Assembly (NCBI GenBank): GCA_963575675.1
Contig: CAUYUA010000228.1
Location: 1 to 64,000, forward strand
Reading direction: 5' to 3'
Length of the DNA stretch: 64,000 nucleotides
Source: CAUYUA01 sp963575675
Lineage (GTDB): Bacteria > Pseudomonadota > Alphaproteobacteria > Azospirillales > Azospirillaceae
Every line of letters starts with the position of its first letter. The stretch's first letter is position 1. Below, piece after piece: positions 53,115-62,361 of the stretch. Both the position numbers and the translations under genes were made by a program. Under the pieces are notes generated by a model. The model ran no database searches, had not been told where the DNA came from, and saw nothing but the letters and a program-made list of their open reading frames with translations.

Positions 53115-54253
53115 ACGGCTTCTCCTCCATAGCGATGACGGGTAAAAGCCAGCACCATTCCCATGCTGAACCCCAAAGCGAACAGTGAAGAGCCGCCATA
53201 ACTGACGAACGGCAAGGTCATGCCCTTGGTTGGCATGAGATGCAAGGTTGACGCCATGTTAATGATCGCTTGAAGGCCAAACTGAGTGAGCAGTCCTCCG
53301 GTCGCCAACAAAATGAAGTAGTTATCGTCCTTTAGCGCCTGAGAAAAACCACGCAACACGATGAAGGCGAACAAACAGACCAAGGCCACGCACCACAGCA
53401 AACCAAGCTCTTCGCCTGCAACGGCGAACACGAAGTCGGCGTGAGAGTCGGGAATGGTCAATTTAACGGCGCCTTGACCGGGACCAACGCCAAACACGCC
53501 GCCATTAGAGAACGCCTCCATCGCGCGCGCGACTTGGTAATTGTCGCCAAGAGTTCCTGGATTCCCCGCATTAGGATAAAGAAAACGATCGATGCGGCTG
53601 GTGACGTGTGGGAACATGAAATAAGCGCCGACCAACCCGACGACCCCCGCCATCGCCAAAAACACCACCAGCAGAACATTCAGTCCAGCCAAGAAGAACT
53701 GGGTGAACCACACGGCGGACACCACCACCGTCATGCCCAGGTCCGGTTGACGCATCAACAGAGCCACCACCACGGCGTAAAGCCCAATCGAGACCGGCGT
53801 GCCTGGAAAACCGCGACACGTCTTCTGTAAAGAAAACAACCAAGCCGCCACCACGGCGAAAGCAGGTTTTACGAACTCGGACGGCTGCAATGAGAGTCCC
53901 GGAAAGTGTATCCAACGTCGGGCGCCTTTGATCTCCATGCCGACGAAAGGAGTCATTGCGACCATCAGCAAAGAAGCTAAAAACACTATCAACGCCAAAC
54001 GTCGAACATTGCGCGGCGCCATCAGCGAAACTCCGAACACGATCGCCAGTGTCGGAACCAACGTCAAAATATGGTGCTGTAGAAAATAATATGTGCTCAA
54101 TCCAATGCGTTCGGCCACCGCCGGACTCGCTGCGGCGATCAACTCAGTTCCAAATATAATCAACAACCCCAAAGCGCCGAGCAGCCAACGATCGATTGTC
54201 CACCACCACCGACCGACAATCGAGTGATCCGTGCGATCAAATGTCATGTTCAT
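53111..54253 (-). CDS. ftsW: Peptidoglycan glycosyltransferase FtsW
   Basis: SEDS-family polymerase of the divisome, with about ten membrane segments. The marks are GARRWIHFPGLSLQPSEFVK, LMRQPDLGMTVV, GPGQGAVKLTIPDSHADFVFA and PTKGMTLPFVSYGGSSL. It works with the FtsI transpeptidase coded upstream. ATG 54253 has GGGAGG about 10 nt upstream and follows the murD stop by 2 bp; TTG 54262 in the same frame is less likely. Confidence 0.97.
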   Translation of the reverse strand: MNMTFDRTDHSIVGRWWWTIDRWLLGALGLLIIFGTELIAAASPAVAERIGLSTYYFLQHHILTLVPTLAIVFGVSLMAPRNVRRLALIVFLASLLMVAMTPFVGMEIKGARRWIHFPGLSLQPSEFVKPAFAVVAAWLFSLQKTCRGFPGTPVSIGLYAVVVALLMRQPDLGMTVVVSAVWFTQFFLAGLNVLLVVFLAMAGVVGLVGAYFMFPHVTSRIDRFLYPNAGNPGTLGDNYQVARAMEAFSNGGVFGVGPGQGAVKLTIPDSHADFVFAVAGEELGLLWCVALVCLFAFIVLRGFSQALKDDNYFILLATGGLLTQFGLQAIINMASTLHLMPTKGMTLPFVSYGGSSLFALGFSMGMVLAFTRHRYGGEAV

Positions 54254-54255
54254 GA

Positions 54256-55728
54256 TCAGCAACCTCCCGTTTCGGCGTCGATGACAGACGACGTCGTTTG
54301 AATCGTTGGCGTTGCTTGAAGCGTCGCCCAGGATTCGGTTGCTGCAATGAACGCCGCGCCGCGCGCCTCAAAATCGGTGAATTGATCGAAGGACGCGCAT
54401 GCGGGTGATAACAACACCACCGGGCGCCGCATTGCGGTTTGCGCGGCGCGTTGCGCCGCCATCGCCGCTTGCGTCACAGCCGTCGTCAAAACCTCGCATC
54501 GGTGGAAAACCACTCCAGGCGCCCGTCGTTCAAGCCACGCGGCAAAAGCGTCTGACGCGACGCCGATTAAGAACGCCTCTCGAACATGCGACATAAAGGG
54601 CTCCAACCCGTCGAGCCCTCCTTCTTTTGGCTTGCCGCCAAGAATCCAATAAATGTCGTCATAGCAAGTCAAGGCTTTGGCCGCCGCGTCGGCGTTGGTT
54701 GCTTTGCTGTCGTTGATGAATCGGACGTTGTCGATTTCGGCGATTAATTGTTGCCGATGCGCCAAGCCTGGAAAACTACGCATGGCGCAAGCAATTTCTT
54801 CCGGCGTCACCCCTAAGGCGCGGGTCGCCGCATAAGCTGCAGCGGCGTTCTGTCCGTTATGCTTCCCGACCAAAGATGACACGCCGGACAAATCCATGAC
54901 TTCTCCGGCGCCGCCGAGCGTCTCATCGATAAGCCGCCCCTCATGAACGTAGACGCCGCCAACGACCGGACCTTCCGCCGAGATCGGAATCACCCGCCAT
55001 CCCTCGTTCGCCAAACGCGAGGCAATAGCGCGACAATGGGCGTCATCAACGCCGATCACCGCCGTTTGCGGAGCCGAGACGCTTGAAGTCTCTCGCCGCG
55101 TCGAAAACATCAATGTTTTCGCGTGAATATAGCCGTCCATTCCGCCATGACGATCAAGATGATCCGGCGTGATGTTCAACAAAACCGCGACGTCGTAGGC
55201 TATCGAAAAAGTCAGCTCTAGCTGATAAGAAGACAATTCAAGAACGTAACAACCGTCTCGCCCCAATGCGGGCAAGGTCAAAACCGGCGTGCCGAGATTC
55301 CCGCCGATCCCTACAGGACGTCCGCAAACAGTCAAAATATGTCCGGCCAAGGCGGTGGTGGTCGATTTGCCGTTCGAGCCGGTAATTCCCAAATAACGCG
55401 CTTCCGGCTGCGCCCGCCCGAGCAATTCGACGTCGCCGATGATCGGAACGCCCGCCAATCGCGCCCGCGCCGCAACTGGATGAGGCGCGGGATAGGTGTG
55501 CGGAATTCCCGGCGACAAAACGAGCGCGCCGACCTCTTCAAACCGACAGGTCGTCAGATCACGCAAAGAAGCTCCCGCCGCAGCGGCGACAGCGCGTCGA
55601 TCGGCGTTATCATCCCAAGCCCACACGGCGACGCCGGTTTTTAGAAGCTCCGTCGCCGTCGCAAGGCCCGATTTTCCGAGCCCCATCACCGCGTAAGGCC
55701 GATTGGTTTGAAGAGACAATTTAATCAT
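54256..55728 (-). CDS. murD: UDP-MurNAc-L-alanine--D-glutamate ligase MurD
   Basis: Mur ligase adding D-Glu. The 490-aa protein has YAVMGLGKSGLATATEL, the P-loop GITGSNGKSTTTAL, ITPDHLDRHGGMDGY, VGKHNGQNAAAAYAA, FINDSKATNADAAAKAL and the C-terminal LLSPACASFDQF. It begins 4 bp after mraY. It is a little longer than the usual 450 aa, with extra residues at the C-terminus. Confidence 0.97.
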   Translation of the reverse strand: MIKLSLQTNRPYAVMGLGKSGLATATELLKTGVAVWAWDDNADRRAVAAAAGASLRDLTTCRFEEVGALVLSPGIPHTYPAPHPVAARARLAGVPIIGDVELLGRAQPEARYLGITGSNGKSTTTALAGHILTVCGRPVGIGGNLGTPVLTLPALGRDGCYVLELSSYQLELTFSIAYDVAVLLNITPDHLDRHGGMDGYIHAKTLMFSTRRETSSVSAPQTAVIGVDDAHCRAIASRLANEGWRVIPISAEGPVVGGVYVHEGRLIDETLGGAGEVMDLSGVSSLVGKHNGQNAAAAYAATRALGVTPEEIACAMRSFPGLAHRQQLIAEIDNVRFINDSKATNADAAAKALTCYDDIYWILGGKPKEGGLDGLEPFMSHVREAFLIGVASDAFAAWLERRAPGVVFHRCEVLTTAVTQAAMAAQRAAQTAMRRPVVLLSPACASFDQFTDFEARGAAFIAATESWATLQATPTIQTTSSVIDAETGGC

Positions 55729-55732
55729 TTGA

Positions 55733-56833
55733 TTACCGCAACTTCAGCGTGGACAGGCCGACCAGCGCCAAAATCGACGCAATGATCCAAAACCGAATAA
55801 CCACAGTGGGCTCGGCCCAACCTTTCTTCTCGAAGTGATGGTGCAACGGAGCCATACGGAAAACTCGTTTGCCGGTCAGCTTAAAAGAAGCAACCTGCAC
55901 AATGACTGAAACGGTTTCTAAAACGAATAGTCCGCCAATGATGACCAAAACCAATTCATGCTTGGTGATAACCGCAATGCTTCCCAGCGCGCCCCCAACC
56001 GACAAAGAGCCCGTATCGCCCATAAACACCATCGCCGGAGGCGCGTTGAACCAAAGAAAGCCCAGACTTGCTCCAACCAGCGCGCCGCAGAACACCGATA
56101 GCTCGCCGGCCCCGGGGACATGATGAATCTGCAAGTAGGTGGCGAAAATGACGTTGCCGACCAGATAAGAAATCAAACCGAAACATCCCGCAGCGATCAT
56201 CACCGGCACGATCGCCAATCCATCCAGACCATCGGTGAGGTTGACTGCGTTCGAAGCTCCGACCATCACAAACACGACGAATGGCGCGAACAGGATTCCC
56301 AGAGGAATCAGCGCATCCTTAAACAACGGCACAGCCAATCCTGTGGGAAGTCCCGTCGGCTTCAAATCGGAGGTAATGAACATAATCAACAAAGCCGCCA
56401 CGCCCGAGATCGACACTTGAGCGACTAATTTCAGCCTCCCGGATAGCCCCTTGGGATTGCGCTTGGTGAGCTTCAAATAATCATCGCCGAACCCGACAAG
56501 TCCGAACCCAACCGTCACCAACATCACGATCCAGGTATAGCCGTTGGTCAAGTCGACCCACAACAAAGTGCTGACGATCACCGCGATCAAGATCATCAGT
56601 CCGCCCATCGTGGGCGTGCCTTTCTTCTTGAAATGACTCTCAGGACCATCAGTGCGAATTGGTTGGCCTTCGCCTTGCTTGCGCTTCAGCCAACGGATCA
56701 GACGCGGGCCCAGTACGAAGCTGATCACCAAAGATGTGATCATCGCGCCGCCGGTGCGGAACGTAATGTACTTGAACAAATTGAAAATGCTGCTGACGTC
56801 TTCGGCAAGCGGAAAGAGCAGATTGTATAGCAT
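55733..56833 (-). CDS. mraY: Phospho-N-acetylmuramoyl-pentapeptide transferase MraY
   Basis: A 366-aa polytopic enzyme that makes lipid I from UDP-MurNAc-pentapeptide and undecaprenyl phosphate. The marks are KKGTPTMGGLMIL, GFGDDYLKLTKRNPKGLSG, NAVNLTDGLDGLAI, FMGDTGSLSVGGALG and the C-terminal MAPLHHHFEKKGW. All conserved Asp residues are present. GGAGGAG precedes ATG 56833, 20 bp after murF. Confidence 0.98.
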   Translation of the reverse strand: MLYNLLFPLAEDVSSIFNLFKYITFRTGGAMITSLVISFVLGPRLIRWLKRKQGEGQPIRTDGPESHFKKKGTPTMGGLMILIAVIVSTLLWVDLTNGYTWIVMLVTVGFGLVGFGDDYLKLTKRNPKGLSGRLKLVAQVSISGVAALLIMFITSDLKPTGLPTGLAVPLFKDALIPLGILFAPFVVFVMVGASNAVNLTDGLDGLAIVPVMIAAGCFGLISYLVGNVIFATYLQIHHVPGAGELSVFCGALVGASLGFLWFNAPPAMVFMGDTGSLSVGGALGSIAVITKHELVLVIIGGLFVLETVSVIVQVASFKLTGKRVFRMAPLHHHFEKKGWAEPTVVIRFWIIASILALVGLSTLKLR

Positions 56834-56853
56834 GGATGTTAGGCTCCTCCGCG

Positions 56854-58443
56854 TTAAACGGCTGCGGCGGTCAAAGCCGCCGAAAGGCTGTTGGATAAAT
56901 CGGTCGCAAATCCTGTGGCGGACGAGATTAAAGCCGAAGCCGCCGATGATGTTTTATGTGATTGCTCCACACGCCCACATTCGGCTTCGTAACCTTGTTC
57001 GCTCTCTAAAGCGTTGAGCGCTTCAATCACAAGGTTCATACGACTGCCCGCCGAACCTTTAACCAACGCCACGTCGCCTTCCCGAATTTCAGCCGCCACT
57101 TTTGAAGCCAAAGACGCGCTGTCTTCAGCAAACAAGCCGCGTCGTTCCATCGGCAGAGCTTCGTGCAAGCGCCGCATGTGCCGACCGCAGCAATGAATCA
57201 CGTCGATGCTTGCGCTCAAGAGCGGCTCGACCAAAGCGGCGTGGAATTCATCCGAACGCTCGCCGAGTTCCCTCATGTCTCCCAAAATGGCGACACGGCG
57301 TCCGCCGCCTTTCGGTTGGAACTGAGACAAAACTTCAAACGCCGCCCGCATTGACGCCGGGCTGGCGTTATAGCTTTCATCGATCAGCAATACGCCGTCG
57401 CCGAAGGCGATGTGACGATGCGCCCCCCGTCCCTTGATCGGCGTCATGCGCTCCAAAGCTTGAGCTGCGACGGCGCAATCGCCGCCCAAAGCCCAAATCG
57501 CCAACAACACCGACAAACTGTTGATCGCCCAATGACGACCGGGAGCGCCGATCCGGTAGGTTAAGGACGCGCCTGCGATCGTCACCGTCGCCAAGCCGCC
57601 CGGCGCTCTTCCACCTGCTTCCGAGGACGCAAAAGACTCAACCGAGTGCGCGACGAGGCGCGCGTCGGAGTCCGGATGACAACCGAAACTGAGAATGCGA
57701 CTCAGTCCCTGCGTTCGAGCCGCAGCCAGCAAACGACCAAACTGCGGATTGTCGCGATTTAGAATCGCCACGCCGTTCGGACTCATGCCTTGAAAGATTT
57801 CCGCCTTAGCGTCGGCTATTGCTTCTACGGAAGGAAAAAACTCCAGATGCGCAGCTTCAACATTGGTGATGATCGCCACGTCCGGCCGCACTTGTCGTGA
57901 TAACGGCGCAATCTCTCCTGCGTGATTCATCCCCAGTTCGAACACGCCATAGGCGCAATCGGCAGGCATGCGCGCCAAACTCAATGGCGCTCCGAGGTGA
58001 TTGTTCAGATTGCCGACGGTGGCGTGAACCCCTTTGCCGGTCGCGTTTAGACACAATCGAAGCGTTTCCTTGGCGCTGGTCTTGCCCACCGAGCCGGTCA
58101 CCGCGATGACCTGCGCTCGCGAACGCAGACGGGCGGTGTGTCCCAAATCGCGCAACGCTGAGAAAGTGTCTTCAACCACCAACAACGGCAACCCAACCGG
58201 CGCGTTTTGCGGAACATAAGACACGCACGCCGCTGCGGCGCCGGCGTCGGCCGCTTGCCGCAAAAAAGCGTGGCCGTCAAAATGATCGCCGCGAATAGCC
58301 ACAAACAAATCCCCCGGCGCCAAAGACCGGGTGTCGATCGAAACGCCGCCGGCGCGCCACAAAGCTGTGGTCCGACCGCGCGTCGCCGCCGCCGCATCCG
58401 CTGCGGTCCATAAGGCCGACCCTTTGGGTTCCATTTTCATCAT
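56854..58443 (-). CDS. murF: UDP-MurNAc-tripeptide--D-Ala-D-Ala ligase MurF
   Basis: Mur ligase that adds the D-Ala-D-Ala made by Ddl. The 529-aa protein has VSIDTRSLAPGDLFVAIRG, the P-loop ITGSVGKTSAKETL, GVFELGMNHAGEI, IIDESYNASPASMRAA-type LIDESYNASPASMRA, and LVKGSAGSRMN. A C-terminal tail of about 55 residues, rich in Ser and Ala, goes past the usual end. It overlaps murE by 4 bp (ATGA). Confidence 0.96.
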   Translation of the reverse strand: MMKMEPKGSALWTAADAAAATRGRTTALWRAGGVSIDTRSLAPGDLFVAIRGDHFDGHAFLRQAADAGAAAACVSYVPQNAPVGLPLLVVEDTFSALRDLGHTARLRSRAQVIAVTGSVGKTSAKETLRLCLNATGKGVHATVGNLNNHLGAPLSLARMPADCAYGVFELGMNHAGEIAPLSRQVRPDVAIITNVEAAHLEFFPSVEAIADAKAEIFQGMSPNGVAILNRDNPQFGRLLAAARTQGLSRILSFGCHPDSDARLVAHSVESFASSEAGGRAPGGLATVTIAGASLTYRIGAPGRHWAINSLSVLLAIWALGGDCAVAAQALERMTPIKGRGAHRHIAFGDGVLLIDESYNASPASMRAAFEVLSQFQPKGGGRRVAILGDMRELGERSDEFHAALVEPLLSASIDVIHCCGRHMRRLHEALPMERRGLFAEDSASLASKVAAEIREGDVALVKGSAGSRMNLVIEALNALESEQGYEAECGRVEQSHKTSSAASALISSATGFATDLSNSLSAALTAAAV

Positions 58444-60110
58444 TGGGTCTTTGTCCCCGCCCCGGTTTTTGGTTGCGTTTGTTTGTTGTGTCTGTCGTCG
58501 ACGATCTCCGAGACCGCCGCATACGCGATCGCCGCATCATCAAACGGTCGCACTTCCATGCCGAATATCTGCCCTTGCTCATGGCCTTTCCCGGCGATGA
58601 CCAGCAGATCTCCGGCTTTTAAATCGCGAACCGCCGCGTAAATCGCTTCTGCGCGATCGCCGATCTCCAAAGCTTCGGGACATCCATCCATAATCGCCCG
58701 ACGAATCTCCGCAGGCTCTTCAGAACGCGGATTGTCATCGGTTACAACCACACGATCCGCCAGGCGTCGCGCGATCTCCCCCATAATGGGCCGTTTGCTG
58801 CGATCTCTATCACCGCCACATCCGAACACCACGATCAACCGTCCCTCAGCGTGAGGCCGCAAAGCCGTCAGCACCGTAGACAAAGCATCAGGCGTATGTG
58901 CGTAATCAACGAAAACGGGCGCGCCCGAAGGGTGACGCGCAACCTCTTGCATACGTCCCGGAACCCCCCTCAGCTCAGACAAAAGCCCGGTTGCGTCATC
59001 GATTTCTCCGGCGTCGCCATAGCCGCTCGCCAGAACCAATCCCAGAGCGCACAGCGCGTTCCAAGCTTGGAACCGACCGACCAAGGGCAACGTCGCTTCA
59101 AGACGTCGTCCAAGAACATTCAAATTCAGACGCTGACCATGCGGCAGAGGCGTGACGCTCAAAACCCGTATAGCGTCGTTTCCACCACACCCTTTCGACA
59201 CCGCGCCGCTCGGAGAAGAATAAACAGTTACATGATCTCCCGCCGCCGCGCGTTCTCCATAAGGAATGACTCGTATTCCACGACGCGCGCACAGCGCCGC
59301 CAAGGGGGGGTACTCTGGAGCGTCGGCGTTCAACACCGCTGCGCCGCTCGCTTCCAGCACCTGTTCGAATAGTCGCGCTTTCGCGGCAAAATAGGCGTCC
59401 ATCGAGCCGTGGTAATCCAAGTGATCCAACGACAGATTGGTGAATCCAGCCGCCGTAATCCGCACGCCGTCCAAGCGATGTTGGTCCAATCCATGGCTGG
59501 AAGCCTCCATCGCCAAACGCTGGATTCCGGCGTCCGCCAAAACCGCCAGTTCTTGATGCAGCGCCACGGGATCCGGCGTGGTCATCGAAAGTTTTTGACC
59601 GGCGCGCGCGGGCGGAGCCTCCAAAGGCGATGATGACGACATGCAAGGCGCCGTCAGTCCCAATGTCCCCAACGCCGCCGCGCGTCGTCCCATGCCTTCC
59701 CAAATTTGCCGCGCAAATTGCACGGTGGAGGTTTTTCCATTGGTTCCGGTAACGGCGGCAATGACCGCAGGCTGTTTCATGCCGTGGAAATACGCGGCAA
59801 ATTGCGCAAACCGCCGTCGAGGCTGTTCGTCTTCGATCAAAATCACATCGCCGTGAACCGGAACATTCGCGGGCAAACGAGAGCCGGTCGGAGCGAGAAT
59901 AACCGTTGCGCCATGAGCAATGGCTTGACCAATATAGGCTCGACCGTCAGACCTATGCCCAGGAAAAGCCGCGAATAACCCACCTGGTTGCACGGCGCGC
60001 GAATCGGCGGTGAGGCCGGTGACAATCGGGCCGCGCGGCCACAATGCGCGAGGGGCGTTCAGAGACGGGTTAGCGTTTTCCGGTTCCGGGAAAGCGTTCT
60101 CAGCGGCCAT
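58440..60110 (-). CDS. murE: UDP-MurNAc-tripeptide synthetase MurE (meso-DAP type)
   Basis: Mur ligase adding the third residue. The marks are TADSRAVQPGGLFAAFPG, the P-loop VTGTNGKTSTVQFA, MEASSHGLDQHRLDG, FTNLSLDHLDYHGSM, and VFVDYAHTPDAL. The motif DDNPRSEEP contains DNPR, which marks meso-diaminopimelate specificity. The start ATG 60110 overlaps the end of ftsI by 11 bp; the open frame further up to 60236 lies inside ftsI. Product is about 556 aa. Confidence 0.96.
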   Translation of the reverse strand: MAAENAFPEPENANPSLNAPRALWPRGPIVTGLTADSRAVQPGGLFAAFPGHRSDGRAYIGQAIAHGATVILAPTGSRLPANVPVHGDVILIEDEQPRRRFAQFAAYFHGMKQPAVIAAVTGTNGKTSTVQFARQIWEGMGRRAAALGTLGLTAPCMSSSSPLEAPPARAGQKLSMTTPDPVALHQELAVLADAGIQRLAMEASSHGLDQHRLDGVRITAAGFTNLSLDHLDYHGSMDAYFAAKARLFEQVLEASGAAVLNADAPEYPPLAALCARRGIRVIPYGERAAAGDHVTVYSSPSGAVSKGCGGNDAIRVLSVTPLPHGQRLNLNVLGRRLEATLPLVGRFQAWNALCALGLVLASGYGDAGEIDDATGLLSELRGVPGRMQEVARHPSGAPVFVDYAHTPDALSTVLTALRPHAEGRLIVVFGCGGDRDRSKRPIMGEIARRLADRVVVTDDNPRSEEPAEIRRAIMDGCPEALEIGDRAEAIYAAVRDLKAGDLLVIAGKGHEQGQIFGMEVRPFDDAAIAYAAVSEIVDDRHNKQTQPKTGAGTKTQ

Positions 60111-62361
60111 CGGGGCGAACCGTCGTGTGAGTGGGAGAAACCGGCGGTTGAGACGCCGAATCGGGTGACGCCAGGACAGGAGTCGTGAGAGCAGGAGGCG
60201 TGGTGGACGAAGCGTGCGGCGCAACACGCGCGGCAATGGGAGACACGCGCGTCGAAACCGGCGTCAGATGAGGCGCGGCATTGGAGGGCGCCGCAACAGG
60301 AAGAGGCGGCGCAACAGTTGTCGGCGCTGTTCCTGGAGCCACGGAAGAAACAGGGCTGCTGGGCATGCGATAGTCGATCTCCACCATTTGTCGGATGTCC
60401 GGACGACTTTCATCCACTGTCGGAACCCCAAGCAACGGACCGATCTGTTTGATCACGCGCCCAACCGCCGGCGCGGCAACCCAACCGCCGGTGGCGAAAC
60501 CATAGGTTTTTGCGGTGGCTTTGGGTTCGTCGATCATAATCAGCACCAGATAATGCGGATCATGAATCGGAAACACTCCAAGAAACGACGACAACCGCGC
60601 GTTTTGCGCATAATGACGTCCACGTTGTTTGTCGGCGGTTCCCGTCTTTCCTCCCACTAACAAGCCTGGAACATTAGCCGATTTTCCGGTTCCTTCCGTC
60701 ACCACCAGTCGAAACATTTTGCGTAATAATTGTGAAGTTTGGAACGAAACCACTCGTTCTCCCCCCAATTCTTTGTGCTCTGCGGGAGAATACTTGAGGA
60801 TGGTGGATGGCCTCATAATTCCCCCATTAATTACCGCCGACGCCGCCGTTACGAGGTGAATTGGGCTGACCGAAATGCCGTGACCGAAAGAAATGGTCAT
60901 CAAGTTGACTTCACGCCAAGGATTGGGCGCTAACGGTCTCGCCAATTCCGGCAGTTCGATGGTGGAGCGTTTAAGAAACCCCATCTTGGCCATGAAGGCT
61001 TTCTGCGCAGTGACCCCAATAATTTGAGCCATGCGCACAGACCCTAGGTTCGACGAGTGCAGAAAAATTTCCGCCACCGTCGCCATGCGGTTCAATGGAT
61101 GGAGGTCCTTAATGGTGAAGCGTCCGATATGGATATTATGCATGGCGTCGAAGCTATCGGAAATCCGGATTTTTCCCGAATCCAAGCTCATCGCCGAATT
61201 GAAAATCTTAAAAGTCGATCCCATCTCATACACGCCGAGCGTGTTGCGATTGAATCGCGCTTCTGATTCTGAATCGCCGGGAGATTGAGGACTAAAATCA
61301 GGCAGAGAGACCATGGCCAACACTTCGCCGGTGTTGACGTCGGAGACCACCCCTGCGCCGCCAATCGCGTGAAATTCATCGATCGCCGCCAGAATTTCTC
61401 GCCGCAAGATGTGCTGCACCCGCACGTCAAGCGCTGTTTGCAACGGCGTGCTTTGTGTCCGCAGCGTCTTGTCGAAAGACTGCTCCAGCCCCGCCAGGCC
61501 GTTGTTGTCAATGCCGCTATAGCCTACGACATGCGACGTCAGAGGCCCTTGAGGATAGAAACGACGCTCTTCTTTTTGGAACATCAATCCCGGCAATCCC
61601 AGACGATGAACCGCATAATGTTGACGAGGCGTAAGGTTGCGTTTGATCCAGACGAAGCGTTTGTTATCGTTTAACTTCTCGTAAACTTCGTCATATTCCA
61701 GGTCTCCAAGAACGCTGACCAGCTTACGCGCAGCGTCTTTGGCGTCCAGCACCAGCTTGGGGTCGGCGTAGAGCGATTGCGTCGCCAAAGACGTCGCCAA
61801 CTGAACGCCGTTGCGGTCAACAATATCCGCGCGACCATTGTTGGCGGACAAACCTCCAGCCGGACCACCGCTATGAATTGTGTCGCCGCCGCCGCGAATC
61901 ACCGTCACCTCGACCAGGCGCAGGCAAATCACGAAAAAGCATAAAACAACACCCAACGCCACTAAAACCAAACGGTTGCGACCACGCTCGACGGCTTCGT
62001 TCAATCGCGCTATGTCGCCGTTCGACGGGTCGATGCCCGGACGATGCCATTGCAAAGCGTCCAATCCGAGAGATGATTTTTCTTGTAAAGGCTCTCTTTC
62101 GACTTTTTTGGTCGAAGTCGAAGTTGCGCTTGTTGCGCTTGTTGAGGTTGTTGCATCGGCAAAATCGGACTCGATCTCGGCCTCCGCCATAGAATCGTTT
62201 TGAATCGCCTTCTCTTGGGCAATTCTTCCAGCAGTCTGAGGAAACGCAGGAATCGACAAGTCGGACTCAGGCACGGAAAAATCGGACAAAGTGAGGTTGG
62301 TCTTCGCGCCCGAAGCAATGTGAGGCGTGGAAAGACCGGATGTCGTTGGAAAATCGGTCAT
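60100..62361 (-). CDS. ftsI: Division transpeptidase FtsI (PBP3) with long extensions
   Basis: A 753-aa class B penicillin-binding protein that crosslinks septal peptidoglycan. A cytoplasmic N-terminus of about 130 residues, rich in Thr, Ser and acidic residues, precedes the membrane segment (about 131-152). The dimerisation domain (DIVDRNGVQLATSL, KRFVWIKRNLTPRQ) is followed by the transpeptidase domain with GSTFKIFN (catalytic Ser), SSN (HSSNLGS) and KTGT. The last 95 residues or so are a Pro/Ala/Ser/Thr/Val-rich tail. Usual length is about 580. It overlaps ftsL by 4 bp and murE by 11 bp. Confidence 0.95.
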   Translation of the reverse strand: MTDFPTTSGLSTPHIASGAKTNLTLSDFSVPESDLSIPAFPQTAGRIAQEKAIQNDSMAEAEIESDFADATTSTSATSATSTSTKKVEREPLQEKSSLGLDALQWHRPGIDPSNGDIARLNEAVERGRNRLVLVALGVVLCFFVICLRLVEVTVIRGGGDTIHSGGPAGGLSANNGRADIVDRNGVQLATSLATQSLYADPKLVLDAKDAARKLVSVLGDLEYDEVYEKLNDNKRFVWIKRNLTPRQHYAVHRLGLPGLMFQKEERRFYPQGPLTSHVVGYSGIDNNGLAGLEQSFDKTLRTQSTPLQTALDVRVQHILRREILAAIDEFHAIGGAGVVSDVNTGEVLAMVSLPDFSPQSPGDSESEARFNRNTLGVYEMGSTFKIFNSAMSLDSGKIRISDSFDAMHNIHIGRFTIKDLHPLNRMATVAEIFLHSSNLGSVRMAQIIGVTAQKAFMAKMGFLKRSTIELPELARPLAPNPWREVNLMTISFGHGISVSPIHLVTAASAVINGGIMRPSTILKYSPAEHKELGGERVVSFQTSQLLRKMFRLVVTEGTGKSANVPGLLVGGKTGTADKQRGRHYAQNARLSSFLGVFPIHDPHYLVLIMIDEPKATAKTYGFATGGWVAAPAVGRVIKQIGPLLGVPTVDESRPDIRQMVEIDYRMPSSPVSSVAPGTAPTTVAPPLPVAAPSNAAPHLTPVSTRVSPIAARVAPHASSTTPPALTTPVLASPDSASQPPVSPTHTTVRPDGR

